Of a stretch of 64,000 nt of DNA, positions 35,854 to 43,771 are shown in pieces. Position 1 is the stretch's first letter, and each line of letters opens with the position of its first letter. The DNA comes from Gemmatimonas phototrophica (lineage in GTDB: Bacteria; Gemmatimonadota; Gemmatimonadetes; Gemmatimonadales; Gemmatimonadaceae). Under the pieces are notes generated by a model. The model was given only the letters and a program-made list of their open reading frames with translations. It ran no database searches and was not told the origin of the DNA. A program made the position numbers and the translations under genes. The stretch is from the NCBI GenBank assembly GCA_945869195.1, contig CAMBNV010000009.1, forward strand, positions 1 through 64,000. Reading direction: 5' to 3'.

Positions 35854-36831
35854 ATGGCCCCACTCGACATTCCCTGCCTCGCCCTCGGCGACCGAGTGCA
35901 ACACGAACTCCTCGTGCGCGAGCGCGACGACCGGGTCACCAAGTCCGGGGATCCCTACGTTGTGCTCAAGCTCGGCAACGCCTCTGGGGTGCTCGGGGTG
36001 AATATCTGGAAGGAACACGTCCCCCAGATCGAGGGGGTGCGGCCAGGCCAGGTCGTCCAGGTGATTGGGACGATCGAGCTGTACAAGGGAGCAAAGCAGC
36101 TCAAGATCACCGTGCCTCCGCGCGTCGTCGCGCAGGGCGCCGCAAATCCGGACGAGTTTCTTCCGCGTATCGCCCTGAGCGTCGACGAGCTCTGGACGCG
36201 CGTCGATGCCTGGCGCGCCGAGATGAAAGGGTCGCTGCGCCGCGCGGTCGATCTCTTCTTTGCCGACGACGCTTTTCGCGAACAGTTTGCCCGGACTCCT
36301 GGGGCGACGCGGGGACATCACGCCCTCATCGGCGGCCTCCTCCTCCACAGTTGCGAAGTCGCCAACATCGCGCGCGAGTCGGTGCGCACTATGCGCGGGA
36401 ACGTCGCCCTCGTCACCGCCGGTGCGCTCCTGCACGACATCGGCAAAGTCGAATCGTACACCGTGGAGCTCTCGGGTTTCGCCTACACGCAGGCCGGTCA
36501 TCTCTTGGGCCACATCGTCCTTGGCTCACTCATGCTCGACCGGCGCATGCGCACCCTGCCAGCGGAGACGCTGAGTGAATCCCAGCGCCTCGAGTTGCAC
36601 CACTTCATTCAGTCGCATCACGGCATTCCCGAATACGGCGCCGCGGTCCGCCCCATGACACTCGAAGCCGAGATCCTGCACTTCGCTGACCAGTCCTCGG
36701 CCAAGGGCAATGATTTCAGTGAGGCGGTGCACGACGCCGAGCTCTTCCCGAGCGACGACCTTGAGTTCTCCGCCAAGCGCAGCTGGCGGCTCGACCGCCG
36801 GGTCTGGAGACGCACCCACAGCTGGGAGTGA
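35854..36831 (+). CDS. YhaM-like 3'-5' exoribonuclease (OB-fold plus HD domain)
   Basis: 325 residues. The N-terminus is an OB-fold (PYVVLKLGNASGVLGVNIW) and the C-terminus an HD phosphohydrolase: RGHHALIGGLLLHSCEVANI, ALLHDIGKVESYT and HFIQSHHG supply the metal ligands. This pairing is that of Bacillus YhaM / Staphylococcus CBF1, exonucleases that degrade RNA and single-stranded DNA from the 3' end. It lies between the TolB-like gene and fumarase with short gaps (66 and 38 bp), all on the plus strand, so it may be in one transcript. Confidence 0.82.
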   Translation: MAPLDIPCLALGDRVQHELLVRERDDRVTKSGDPYVVLKLGNASGVLGVNIWKEHVPQIEGVRPGQVVQVIGTIELYKGAKQLKITVPPRVVAQGAANPDEFLPRIALSVDELWTRVDAWRAEMKGSLRRAVDLFFADDAFREQFARTPGATRGHHALIGGLLLHSCEVANIARESVRTMRGNVALVTAGALLHDIGKVESYTVELSGFAYTQAGHLLGHIVLGSLMLDRRMRTLPAETLSESQRLELHHFIQSHHGIPEYGAAVRPMTLEAEILHFADQSSAKGNDFSEAVHDAELFPSDDLEFSAKRSWRLDRRVWRRTHSWE

Positions 36832-36869
36832 CTGATGCCGCCGCCCGTTGACGGTGTAGTTTTCTTGCC

Positions 36870-38393
36870 ATGACGACGATCCGCCAAGACGATTTCATCC
36901 AGTCCATCGCCGACGCGCTCCAGCACATCTCGTACTTTCATCCGCTCGACTACATCCACGCGCTCGCGGACGCGTACGAGAAGGAGCAGAGCCCGGCCGC
37001 CAAGGACGCGATCGCGCAGATCCTCACCAACTCGCGCATGTGCGCCGAGGGGCATCGCCCGATCTGTCAGGACACCGGCATCGTCGTGGTCTTTCTCAAG
37101 GTCGGGATGAACGTCCGCTGGGACGCGACGATGTCGGTGCAGGAGATGGTCAACGCGGGGGTGCGCCGCGCCTATCTCCTCCCAGAAAACGTCCTGCGCC
37201 CCTCGATTGTCTCCGACCCAGCCTTCACGCGGCAGAACACGCGTGACAACACGCCGGCGGTCGTGCACTGTGAGATCGTTCCGGGCGATACCGTCGACGT
37301 AAAGCTCGCGGCAAAGGGGGGCGGCTCCGAGAACAAGAGCAAGTTCGCCATGCTCAATCCCAGCGACTCGATCGTCGACTGGGTCATGAAGACCGTCCCG
37401 ACCATGGGGGCCGGCTGGTGCCCGCCCGGCATGCTCGGCATCGGCATCGGCGGCACGGCAGAGAAGGCGATGCTCCTGGCGAAGGAGTCGCTCATGGAGC
37501 ACATCGATATGACCCAGCTCAAGCAGCGTGGGCCACAGAGCAAGATCGAGGAACTCCGCATTGAGCTGCACGACAAGATCAACGCCCTTGGGATCGGCGC
37601 GCAGGGACTCGGCGGTCTCTCGACCGTGCTCGACGTCAAGATCTTTGACTTCCCCACGCACGCCGCATCAAAGCCGATCGCGATGATCCCCAACTGCGCG
37701 GCCACACGCCACGCGCACTTCACGCTCGACGGCTCTGGCGCGGCGACACTTCCCATCCCGAAACTCTCCGACTGGCCCGACGTCACCTGGAAGCCCGACG
37801 TCAACGCCAAGCAGGTGCATCTCAATGCCCTCACCGCCGCAGAAGTCGCCACCTGGAACGCCGGCGACCGGCTGCTCCTCACCGGTAAACTCCTCACCGG
37901 CCGCGACGCCGCGCATAAGCGCATCGCCGACCTTTACGCGAGTGGTGAGGGACTGCCGGCGGAGGTCGACTTCACCAATCGCGTGATCTACTACGTCGGC
38001 CCGGTCAATCCGGTGCGCGACGAAGCAGTCGGACCCGCCGGCCCGACGACCGCGACCCGTATGGACAAGTTCACCGAGATGATGCTCGAGAAAACGGGGC
38101 TGCTCGCGATGATCGGCAAGGCGGAGCGCGGTCCCACTGGCCTCGAAGCGATTCGCAAGCACAAGGCCGCCTATCTCATGGCCGTCGGCGGTGCCGCGTA
38201 CCTCGTCTCTAAAGCGATCCGGGCCTCGCGTGTCGTCGCGTTTGCCGAACTCGGTATGGAAGCGATCTATGAGTTCGACGTCGAGGAGATGCCCGTCACG
38301 GTGGCGGTGGACTCCGCCGGCAACAACGTGCACGAGACCGGCCCCCGAGAGTGGAAGGAAAGGATTCGGTCTCTCCCCGTCCTCGAGGGGTAG
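36870..38393 (+). CDS. Class I (iron-sulfur) fumarate hydratase
   Basis: 507 residues, a single-chain class I fumarase interconverting fumarate and malate in the TCA cycle. The 4Fe-4S ligand region includes GHRPICQDTGIVVV. Other signatures are KGGGSENKSKFAMLNPSDS, GAGWCPPGMLGIGIGG, KIEELRIELHDKINALGIGAQGLGG and the C-terminal swivelling domain with RDAAHKRIADL and GPTTATRMDKFTEMMLEKTG. Length and motif order match FumA/FumB-type enzymes, fused alpha and beta parts. A 38-bp gap follows YhaM. The 400-bp structured region downstream begins just after its stop. Confidence 0.9.
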   Translation: MTTIRQDDFIQSIADALQHISYFHPLDYIHALADAYEKEQSPAAKDAIAQILTNSRMCAEGHRPICQDTGIVVVFLKVGMNVRWDATMSVQEMVNAGVRRAYLLPENVLRPSIVSDPAFTRQNTRDNTPAVVHCEIVPGDTVDVKLAAKGGGSENKSKFAMLNPSDSIVDWVMKTVPTMGAGWCPPGMLGIGIGGTAEKAMLLAKESLMEHIDMTQLKQRGPQSKIEELRIELHDKINALGIGAQGLGGLSTVLDVKIFDFPTHAASKPIAMIPNCAATRHAHFTLDGSGAATLPIPKLSDWPDVTWKPDVNAKQVHLNALTAAEVATWNAGDRLLLTGKLLTGRDAAHKRIADLYASGEGLPAEVDFTNRVIYYVGPVNPVRDEAVGPAGPTTATRMDKFTEMMLEKTGLLAMIGKAERGPTGLEAIRKHKAAYLMAVGGAAYLVSKAIRASRVVAFAELGMEAIYEFDVEEMPVTVAVDSAGNNVHETGPREWKERIRSLPVLEG

Positions 38394-38596
38394 CCGCAGC
38401 TCCGTGCCGCGCGCCTGAGGGGCCGCGCAGTCCGTCCACAGACCTCAGTCGCCTTTCAGGGCACTGTATGATTTATTGACAGCATGGTAGGTGAGTCTGA
38501 GACCGCGGTGACGGGGTTCAGGGTCCCCGTTCTCCGGGTAGACCGCGTTGCCTGCTTTCCGCCGCCTCCTCACATCATTCTTCCTGTCTGCCGCCT

Positions 38597-38622
38597 CGGT
38601 AACGCACGAGTGCGTTTGCCGG
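38597..38622. other. Strong hairpin in the region upstream of the zinc-ribbon gene
   Basis: CGGTAACGCAC, a GA loop and GTGCGTTTGCCG fold into a stem of about 11 bp with one bulged T. There is no T-run behind it, so it is not a typical terminator; it could be part of a small RNA or leader structure. Confidence 0.45.
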
Positions 38623-38667
38623 AACCATTTGCCAATAAATGAGTTACGACGGATTGTTATGACTTTT

Positions 38668-38695
38668 TTGACACTGAAATAAGAAGCCCTACAAC
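38668..38695 (+). promoter_or_regulatory. Promoter for the zinc-ribbon / cold-shock pair
   Basis: TTGACA, 16-nt spacer, TACAAC, in an AT-rich patch about 105 bp before the start codon at 38799. The long leader between promoter and gene is typical for cold-shock genes. Confidence 0.5.
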
Positions 38696-38798
38696 TTCCC
38701 GCAGCACTTTGATTTACCCCACTCTCTGTTAGTTTTGAGTCGTGGGCGCGCCATTCGCCGTGAATTGCCGCCGCTTATTGAACTCAGACGGAGATCGG

Positions 38799-39008
38799 AT
38801 GCGGAAACCACGACCCAATTCGTATAACCCTGCCCAGGCACTGAATCTCATCTCGAGCGATCGAGCCGGAGACAATCTCAGCTGCCCATCATGCTCGGGG
38901 TCGATTGACCGCGACCCTGGCAACGCCCCGCCGCCGCCACGCTCCCACGTCACACTCACCTGCACCGGCTGCGGCCGCATCGCCCGATATATCTCCGGCG
39001 CCGCGTAA
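38799..39008 (+). CDS. Small zinc-ribbon protein upstream of a cold-shock gene
   Basis: 69 residues from MRKPRPNSYNPAQAL (ATG 38799, preceded by GGAG). Two CxxC knuckles (CPSCS and CTGCG) about 30 residues apart form a zinc ribbon, and the C-terminus is IARYISGAA. No enzymatic part. It lies 39 bp ahead of the deleted csp gene and probably shares its transcript. A role in RNA or ribosome handling during cold shock is only suggested by that position. Confidence 0.65.
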   Translation: MRKPRPNSYNPAQALNLISSDRAGDNLSCPSCSGSIDRDPGNAPPPPRSHVTLTCTGCGRIARYISGAA

Positions 39009-39047
39009 CCACGTACCGTCCGACACCCCTTTGGGAGTATTACCGCA

Positions 39048-39167
39048 ATGGCACGCACCAAAGGCACTGTGAAGTGGTTCAAGTCGCTCGTCGAAGGCGA
39101 CGCTGTTGAGTTCGATGTCGTCGACGGCCCGAAGGGCCCCCAGGCCGCGGACGTCTCGAAGGCCTGA
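39048..39167 (+). pseudogene. Cold-shock protein gene with an in-frame internal deletion
   Basis: A good GGGAG site and ATG open a 39-codon frame: [11 protein letters not shown], then directly [20 protein letters not shown] to the normal ending DVSKA. Compared with the intact cold-shock protein at 57177-57386, about 30 residues are missing between KWF and KSL, that is both RNP motifs (KGFGFI and VFVHYSAI-type) that bind nucleic acid. The frame is kept. The join is at TTCAA, a sequence present at both flanks in intact csp genes, so a microhomology-mediated deletion of about 90 bp is likely. The product cannot form the five-stranded OB barrel. Confidence 0.8.
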
Positions 39168-39191
39168 GTTTGCCGCCGTAGGCCGTTCAAC

Positions 39192-39222
39192 GAAGCCCCC
39201 GGCCCCCCCGGGGGCTTCGTCG
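39192..39222 (+). terminator. Terminator after the deleted csp gene
   Basis: GAAGCCCCCGG, a C-rich 5-nt loop and CCGGGGGCTTC form an 11-bp stem, followed by GTCGTTTCTT. It lies 25 bp after the csp stop codon, a convincing intrinsic terminator. Confidence 0.75.
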
Positions 39223-39261
39223 TTTCTTGCGCTCGCCACCCCCGCAGTGATACTACCGGGG

Positions 39262-41571
39262 ATGATTCTTCCGCTGCTCCTCGCGCTGGCGCAGGACACC
39301 GTCCCGGCCGCGCCGCGCGACACCGCACCCATCGCGGCGCTCGAACGCTTCATCGTCGCCCAGCTGTCGCAACACCGAATCCCGGGACTGGCGATCGCCG
39401 TCGTCGATGGCGATCGCATCGTCTGGGCCAAAGGGTTCGGCCGCATCGACCCGGCAGACTCTACGCGCGCCGTCACCGCCCAGACACCATTCCGCGTGGC
39501 GTCCGTGTCGAAACTCTTCACGGACATCGGCGTCATGCAGCGCGTCGAACGGGGTCGTTTTCATCTCGACTCCGCCGTCTCGCGCTATGCGCCAGACTTC
39601 GCGCCCCAGCGCGGCGGCGCACGAATGCCAACACTCCGCGAACTCCTTCGGCACCAGAGTGGAATGGTGCGCGAGCCGCCCAGTGGCCACTACTTCGATC
39701 CGACGGGCCCCACATTGGCCGCGACCGTTGCCTCGCTCAACCGCACCGCGCTCGTGTACCCTCCGGGCACGGTCACCAAGTATTCGAATGCCGCCATCGC
39801 TCTCGCGGGCCGGCTCCTCGAGCTCGAGAGCGGACTTTCATTCGCCGACGTGATGCAACGCGATGTGCTCGCTCCCTCGGGCATGACCGGCGCTTCGTTC
39901 GCACCAGACCCCACGCATCTCGCGCGTCGCGCGCGCGGCACGATGTGGACACTCGACGGTCGCACGTTCGCAGCGCCGACCTTTCCGCTCGGTCTCGGGC
40001 CCGCCGCTGAGCTGTCCGCATCGATGCTCGACCTCGCCCAGTTTCTGCGCATGCTCTTCGCCGGCGGGGTCGGTCCCGGCGGGCGCGTGCTTGAGGAAGA
40101 AACGTTGCGGGCCATGTGGGGAGAGGGGGCCGGTGCGGCCCGTGGGCTCTTCGGGCTCGGCTTCGCGCTCGGCGAGCTCGACGGGGTGCGCCGCATCGGT
40201 CATGGCGGCTGGCACTACGGTTTCGCCACCGAACTCGCGGCGCTTCCCGACGAACGGCTCGGCGTTGCGGTCTCTGTCACCGTCGACGGCAGTAACGCCG
40301 TCACCTCGCGCATTGCCGACGAAGCGCTGCGCCTCCTCCGGGCCGCACGGGCCGGACGGCCACTGCACACGCCGCTCACGACCAGCGTCATTACCCGAGA
40401 ACGGCGGCGCGAAATCGAAGGCACCTACCGCGGTCGCACGCGCACTGTCGTTCTCGAAGATCGCCTTGGCGACCTCTGGCTCGACGATCTGCGCGGGGCG
40501 ATGCCCACGCTGCTGCGCGCCGTCGACGACTCGACGCTCATCGCGGATGGGCGACTGCACTTCGGAGCGCGCGTCATCGTCGGGCGGGCGCTCGAGGGAG
40601 GTCGCACGATTTTCTACGCGAACGACACGCTCCGGCTCGTTCCCGATATTCGCCCGGCGGCCCCTCCGGCGCACTGGCAGCCCCTCCTCGGCGAGTACGG
40701 CTGGGACCACAACGTGCTCTACCTCCTCGAGCGCGACGGCCGGCTCTTCGCGCTGATCGAGTGGGTTGGGCTCTATCCGCTCACCGAGGTCGACCGCGAC
40801 CACCTGCGCTTTCCCGCGCACGGTCTGTACGCCGGCGAAACCCTCCGCATCGAGCGCAATCCTAGCGGACGCGTCGACGCGCTCGATCTGGGCGGTATCC
40901 GCTTCGCTCGCCGCGCGATCGCCCCCGACGACGGCATCACCTTCCGCATCACGCCAGAGCGTCCCATTGCGGCGCTGCGGCGTGAGGCGCTGGCCGCCAC
41001 CCCGCCGATTCAGTCGGCCGAGCTCGTGGCCGGCGCACTGGTCGATCTCACCAGGGGCGATCCGCGTATCCGACTCGAGGTGCGGTACGCGAGCACGGAC
41101 AACTTCATGGGCTCAGTCATGTACGACCGGGCCCAGGCGCGGATGCAGCGTCCCGCCGCCGAGGCGCTCGCGCGGGTGCAGCGCGCGCTGGCCGCCGAGG
41201 GCTTCGGGCTTCTCGTGCATGATGCCTACCGGCCCTGGTACGTGACGAAAATGTTCTGGGACGCCACCCCCGACTCACTGCGCCTCTTCGTCGCGGACCC
41301 CGCGAACGGCTCACGCCACAATCGCGGGGCCGCGGTCGACCTCTCCCTGTACGATCTGGCGACCGGTGCCGCGGTGGCCATGGTCAGTGGCTACGACGAG
41401 TTCTCCCCGCGTGCCTATCCGTTCTATCCCGGGGGAACGTCCGAACAACGGTGGCTCCGCGGGCGACTCCGATTAGCGATGGAGCGCGAGGGGTTCACCG
41501 TCTACGATGCGGAGTGGTGGCACTTCGATCACGCCAGTTGGCCGCGCTGGGCCGTTGGCAACGTCCGCTGA
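39262..41571 (+). CDS. Secreted beta-lactamase-fold / VanX (D-Ala-D-Ala dipeptidase) fusion
   Basis: 769 residues in three parts. After a signal-like start (MILPLLLALAQ), residues about 25-360 are a class C beta-lactamase/DD-peptidase-like serine hydrolase with the SVSK (SxxK) nucleophile motif at 81-84, a YSN triad (TKYSNAAIALA) and a GHGGWHYGF motif in the KTG position. Residues about 370-560 are a lipocalin-like beta domain. Residues about 570-769 are an M15D dipeptidase: RYASTDNFMG, GFGLLVHDAYRPWYV, the zinc motif SRHNRGAAVDLSLYD and EWWHFD. VanX cuts D-Ala-D-Ala; here it is joined to a penicillin-interacting fold, suggesting one protein for D-Ala-ended peptide turnover. The ATG at 39262 is used; earlier track residues overlap the csp gene. 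Confidence 0.82.
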   Translation: MILPLLLALAQDTVPAAPRDTAPIAALERFIVAQLSQHRIPGLAIAVVDGDRIVWAKGFGRIDPADSTRAVTAQTPFRVASVSKLFTDIGVMQRVERGRFHLDSAVSRYAPDFAPQRGGARMPTLRELLRHQSGMVREPPSGHYFDPTGPTLAATVASLNRTALVYPPGTVTKYSNAAIALAGRLLELESGLSFADVMQRDVLAPSGMTGASFAPDPTHLARRARGTMWTLDGRTFAAPTFPLGLGPAAELSASMLDLAQFLRMLFAGGVGPGGRVLEEETLRAMWGEGAGAARGLFGLGFALGELDGVRRIGHGGWHYGFATELAALPDERLGVAVSVTVDGSNAVTSRIADEALRLLRAARAGRPLHTPLTTSVITRERRREIEGTYRGRTRTVVLEDRLGDLWLDDLRGAMPTLLRAVDDSTLIADGRLHFGARVIVGRALEGGRTIFYANDTLRLVPDIRPAAPPAHWQPLLGEYGWDHNVLYLLERDGRLFALIEWVGLYPLTEVDRDHLRFPAHGLYAGETLRIERNPSGRVDALDLGGIRFARRAIAPDDGITFRITPERPIAALRREALAATPPIQSAELVAGALVDLTRGDPRIRLEVRYASTDNFMGSVMYDRAQARMQRPAAEALARVQRALAAEGFGLLVHDAYRPWYVTKMFWDATPDSLRLFVADPANGSRHNRGAAVDLSLYDLATGAAVAMVSGYDEFSPRAYPFYPGGTSEQRWLRGRLRLAMEREGFTVYDAEWWHFDHASWPRWAVGNVR

Positions 41572-41809
41572 GACATCGCCGAGCGCCAGTGCGTCAATTA
41601 GAGCGTCCAGGTAGGCCAGCACCGGTACTCCATTATTGCCGTGAGCTGCACGGAGCAACTCATACATCCTTCTCGGCGGCGGAGGGTTCCCCCCAACGCG
41701 CGTCAGCGGTTCGCTGAAGAGTGAACTAGTGGTGGCAAAAGCCCTCCCCCACCCCGCATCGAGCCCGGTGGACAGCCGTCACGGCTCGCGCACACAACTT
41801 TGACTCCCG

Positions 41810-42496
41810 CTATCTGAGCAGCTCGAATCGGACCGAGCGTTTCACGCCGCGCCGTTTGCGCGGGGCGTATCGGAAGAGCTGGGCAGGGCGTCCACGTCCC
41901 TCGGAGCGCCACGAGTCGGTCGCCTCCACGAGGGAGGCACTCTCTAGCGCGCGGCGAAAACTCGCCTTGTGCAGCCCACGGCCCAGGAGCAGCTCATAGA
42001 CCCGCTGGAGCTCCGAGAGGGTGAACTCGGCCGCCAGCATCCGAAACGCGATCGGGGCGATGTCCATGCGGTCGCGAAGCACCAGCACCGCCGCCGTAAC
42101 CATCGCCTGCTGGCGGGGAGCGAGCCCTTCGAGATCAGTCACCGCGGCCCACATCATCCCGACCGGCGGCCGGGTGCCCTCCGGAAGCACCGCCACAAAG
42201 CTCACCGAAAGCGCGGCGCCAGACGGATGACCGCGCCCCTCGTTTGAGGCGCCCACCTGGGCGATCCAGGCCGGGGCCCGCCCGCACCGTTCGCGCGCGA
42301 AGCGTACCGAGGCCACCTCGAGCGCCGACGCCGGATTGAGGACCATCCAAGGCAACGTCGTCGCGGTGCCGCGCGCGCCAGGCTGCACGAGCACGACCAG
42401 CTGACGGCCGGCGGCAGCGCAGCAGACGAGATCGAGTGAACTGGTGGCCGGCCCGCGCAGGGCGCGGGCGGCGGAGGGGCGGGGGCGCTCTGCCAT
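41810..42496 (-). CDS. NrtR-like regulator (inactive Nudix domain plus winged helix)
   Basis: 228 residues starting at MAERPRPSA (42496). The N-terminal part has Nudix-like strands (SSLDLVCCAAAGRQLVVLV, LSVSFVAVLPEG) but the Nudix box is degenerate (WMVLNPASALEVASVRFARERCG lacks the EExGU glutamates). The C-terminal part is a winged helix: EFTLSELQRVYELLLGRGLHKASFRRAL and GRGRPAQLFRYAPRKR. That is the layout of NrtR-type repressors, which sense ADP-ribose-like ligands and control NAD or sugar pathways. No NAD gene is next to it, so the regulon is unknown. The track start 142 codons earlier is antisense to other genes. Its promoter leaves almost no 5' leader. Confidence 0.72.
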   Translation of the reverse strand: MAERPRPSAARALRGPATSSLDLVCCAAAGRQLVVLVQPGARGTATTLPWMVLNPASALEVASVRFARERCGRAPAWIAQVGASNEGRGHPSGAALSVSFVAVLPEGTRPPVGMMWAAVTDLEGLAPRQQAMVTAAVLVLRDRMDIAPIAFRMLAAEFTLSELQRVYELLLGRGLHKASFRRALESASLVEATDSWRSEGRGRPAQLFRYAPRKRRGVKRSVRFELLR

Positions 42497-42507
42497 CAGG
42501 AGCGCAA

Positions 42508-42535
42508 TTAGTATCGTGTTGCTACTTACTGTCAA
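42508..42535 (-). promoter_or_regulatory. Promoter of the NrtR-like gene
   Basis: On the minus strand: TTGACA, 16-nt spacer, TACTAA, ending only 11 bp from the ATG. An interrupted repeat AGTA...TACT lies in the same element and could be an autoregulatory operator. The short leader and missing Shine-Dalgarno imply a leaderless or near-leaderless transcript. Confidence 0.6.
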
Positions 42536-42552
42536 GCCGGGCGCACGCACGG

Positions 42553-42831
42553 TCAGTGCGCGATCGTCCCCTGCTTCGACGTGTCGACCTCGTCGAGCTG
42601 ACCGCCGCGGAACAGGAACGCGTCCATATTGCGCGTGAGGAACTGGCGCGCCGTGGGGTCCATGACGTTGAGACCGTAGTGGTTGATCAGCATCGTCTGC
42701 TGCTTGAGCCACAGCTGCCAGCAGTCCGGGCAGGTGCCCTCGAGCACCCGTGCGCCGATCGCGCCAGGAAATGGCGACCGCGCAAAACCTTCCTTCGACG
42801 CATCGCACTTCTGGCACCTGATCGCCGCCAT
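42553..42831 (-). CDS. YggX-like Fe(II)-trafficking/oxidative-protection protein, zinc-knuckle variant
   Basis: 92 residues from MAAIRCQKC. The C-terminal two thirds match YggX (WQLWLKQQTMLINHYGLNVMDPTARQFL), a small protein that protects Fe-S clusters from oxidation in enterobacteria. Unlike the classical protein, this form has CQKC at the start and CPDCW in the middle, which would bind zinc or iron. The a/b-hydrolase gene ends 36 bp upstream on the same strand, so both may be co-transcribed. Confidence 0.8.
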   Translation of the reverse strand: MAAIRCQKCDASKEGFARSPFPGAIGARVLEGTCPDCWQLWLKQQTMLINHYGLNVMDPTARQFLTRNMDAFLFRGGQLDEVDTSKQGTIAH

Positions 42832-42867
42832 CGCCGTCACCCTTGAACTGTCGCGTGAATGTGCAAT

Positions 42868-43770
42868 CTAACTCCGCTCCGGCGACGCCGCAGGTGCCGC
42901 AGGATAGCGAGCCTGGAGCCACTCCACCGTCGTCGCGGCCAGCGCCTCCCAGCCGATGTCGACAGTGAGCACATGACCGGCCCCGCGCGTCCAGAGGATT
43001 GTCCGGTCCTGGCTCCCCAGGCGGGCGAAGGCGTGCGTCGACTGCTCGCGCGGCAACCGATTGTCGTCCTCCGACTGGAACACGAGCGTTGGTGCGTGCA
43101 CGAACCCCAGCCGCACCGCGACCCCTCGGGCCACGAACTCGAGCGCTTCAAGCGACCGGCGCGTCGAGCAGCCGTAGGCGATCATCCGTCGTTGCGCGTC
43201 GGGGTCCCGAATCGATCGGCTCCCGCCGCCGCTCAGGTATTTGGTGAAGAGCCCCCAGAGTCGCGCGGTGCTGACCGCGACCTGCATCGGCGCGGGCACG
43301 AAGAGCATCGGCGCAAAGAGCACCACGCCGGCCGCATCACTCTCCGCCGCGAGCCAGCACGCGACCGCGCCGCCCATCGACAACCCACCGACCACGACCG
43401 TCGCGTGCGCCTGGCATAGGGCCTCGTACTCGTCGCGGGTTTGCGCGAGTAGTTGTTCTGCCGTCCACTCATCGAACGCCTCGAGCGACCGTCCATGACC
43501 GATGAGGAGCGGCAGCCGTACCGTCCACCCAGCGGCGTGCAGTACGCGGGCGAGCGGGAGCAGCGACTGCGGCGTGTCGTTGTAGCCGTGGAGCAGCAGG
43601 ATCGCACGACCCCCCTCGGTGACCAGCGTGCGCGACTCCGCGCCAATCACGATGCCGTCCTGGTGAGCCGGGAATCGACGGCGCCAGCGCTGCTCGCGCC
43701 GTCGCGCGAGGAGCGCGCGTTGGACCGGTGCGCCGGCACCAAACAGGAAGAGCCAGAACGCGCTCGTCAC
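42868..43770 (-). CDS. Alpha/beta hydrolase (carboxylesterase/lipase type)
   Basis: About 300 residues from a GTG at 43770 that lies one base after the stop of moeB. An N-terminal hydrophobic helix (SAFWLFLFGAGAPV) suggests a membrane anchor or signal. The hydrolase core has ILLLHGYNDTPQSLLPLA (oxyanion loop), the nucleophile elbow GLSMGGAVA, the acid in FQSEDDNRLP and the His in AGHVLTVD. It resembles Est30-type carboxylesterases and monoacylglycerol lipases. The substrate is unknown. The longer ATG start in the track is inside moeB and rejected. Confidence 0.75.
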   Translation of the reverse strand: MTSAFWLFLFGAGAPVQRALLARRREQRWRRRFPAHQDGIVIGAESRTLVTEGGRAILLLHGYNDTPQSLLPLARVLHAAGWTVRLPLLIGHGRSLEAFDEWTAEQLLAQTRDEYEALCQAHATVVVGGLSMGGAVACWLAAESDAAGVVLFAPMLFVPAPMQVAVSTARLWGLFTKYLSGGGSRSIRDPDAQRRMIAYGCSTRRSLEALEFVARGVAVRLGFVHAPTLVFQSEDDNRLPREQSTHAFARLGSQDRTILWTRGAGHVLTVDIGWEALAATTVEWLQARYPAAPAASPERS

Positions 43771-43771
43771 G

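Larger units (their letters stand above)
38394..38798. other. Non-coding region with hairpins and an AT-rich promoter
   Basis: 405 bp between fumarase and the zinc-ribbon mini-gene, without a credible ORF. It contains a hairpin at 38511-38530 (ACGGGG...CCCCGT), a stronger one at 38597-38622, then AT-rich DNA (TTGCCAATAAATGAGTTACG and ATGACTTTTTTGACACTGAA) holding a promoter. About 105 bp of possible leader then precede the gene. It may be a cold-shock leader or a small RNA locus. Confidence 0.5.

Noticed and set aside
34735-36513. 592-residue minus-strand ORF
   Set aside because: It is antisense to the TolB-like and YhaM-like genes, which have clear family motifs; the ORF is Arg/Gly/Asp/Val-rich with no motif, as expected for a GC-rich shadow frame.
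41473-41667. Minus-strand ORF starting MYELLRAAHGNNGVPVLAYL behind a GAGAAGGA
   Set aside because: The first 35 residues look natural, but the rest is antisense to the beta-lactamase/VanX gene and the ORF is only 64 codons. It may be a remnant, but is too weak to annotate as a gene. The rest of the 41572-41809 gap shows nothing else.
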